5,270 bases of DNA from an uncultured Gemmatimonadota bacterium (GTDB lineage: Bacteria > Gemmatimonadota > Gemmatimonadetes > Gemmatimonadales > Gemmatimonadaceae). Below the pieces are notes generated by a model. That model made no database searches and was not told the origin of the DNA. It saw only the letters and a list, made by a program, of their open reading frames with translations. Below, piece after piece: positions 5,219 through 5,270 of the stretch. A program made the position numbers and the translations under genes. The stretch lies in contig CAMPKM010000246.1 in the NCBI GenBank assembly GCA_946887155.1, positions 1 to 5,270 on the forward strand, given 5' to 3'. Each line of letters opens with the position of its first letter. Position 1 is the stretch's first letter.

Positions 5219-5270
5219 CGTCCCTCCTCCGTCCCTGCTCCGTCCCTGCTCCGTCCCTGCTCCGTCCCTC
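5208..5270. repeat. 11-bp tandem repeat running off the right edge, at least 5.7 copies
   Basis: Units lie at 5208-5218, 5219-5229, 5230-5240, 5241-5251 and 5252-5262, with a partial one at 5263-5270. The first two read CGTCCCTCCTC and the next three CGTCCCTGCTC, differing only at the eighth base, so two sub-types are grouped in blocks. An inverted copy, GAGCAGGGACGGAG, lies just outside at 5187-5200 and is the exact reverse complement of CTCCGTCCCTGCTC found in the later units. The true array length is unknown because the window ends inside it. Confidence 0.95.

Overview
The window is high-GC bacterial chromosome carrying five protein-coding genes on two strands, separated by short gaps that are unusually rich in small tandem repeats. 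I see no rRNA, tRNA, CRISPR array, transposase or phage gene. The GC-rich codon use and Leu-Glu-rich membrane/coiled-coil protein suggest Gemmatimonadota (Gemmatimonas-like) or a neighbouring phylum such as Acidobacteriota. A Tat-exported gluconate-2-dehydrogenase subunit 3 type protein paired with a GMC flavoprotein points the same way. This placement is a family-level impression, not a search result.

Layout: (1) Positions 1-1121, minus strand, hold the N-terminal ~374 residues of an AMP-forming acyl-CoA synthetase that most resembles malonyl-CoA synthetase (MatB); its C-terminal end lies beyond the left edge. (2) Positions 1122-1444 are a divergent intergenic region. It has a TACAAT box placed for a leaderless synthetase transcript, a 7-bp tandem repeat and a six-unit 19-bp imperfect minisatellite. 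(3) Positions 1445-2146, plus strand, encode a single-pass membrane protein with coiled coils on both sides of the membrane segment and a duplicated Pro/Ala-rich N-terminus. (4) Positions 2150-2734 encode an EVE-domain (THYN1-like) protein that starts one codon after the previous stop, in the same frame. (5) Positions 2851-3447 and 3444-5126 encode a two-gene oxidoreductase operon with a 4-bp ATGA overlap: a Tat-signal small subunit, then a FAD-dependent GMC catalytic subunit. (6) Positions 5127-5270 hold a strong hairpin that merges into an 11-bp tandem repeat running off the right edge.

Functionally, the last two genes very probably make one exported sugar/alcohol dehydrogenase: the small subunit carries the Tat signal and the flavin subunit, which has none, would be co-exported. 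The membrane protein and EVE protein look co-transcribed, but no shared function can be read from sequence. The synthetase is transcribed divergently and has no evident link to the rest.

The gene content is mostly recognisable families. The less ordinary signals are the repeat-filled gaps (periods 7, 19, 24, 7 and 11 bp), the inverted repeat copy that forms a hairpin with the 11-bp array, the possible leaderless promoter, the in-frame stop/start junction and the Cys-rich loop of the flavoprotein. I did not find a clear new multi-gene system.
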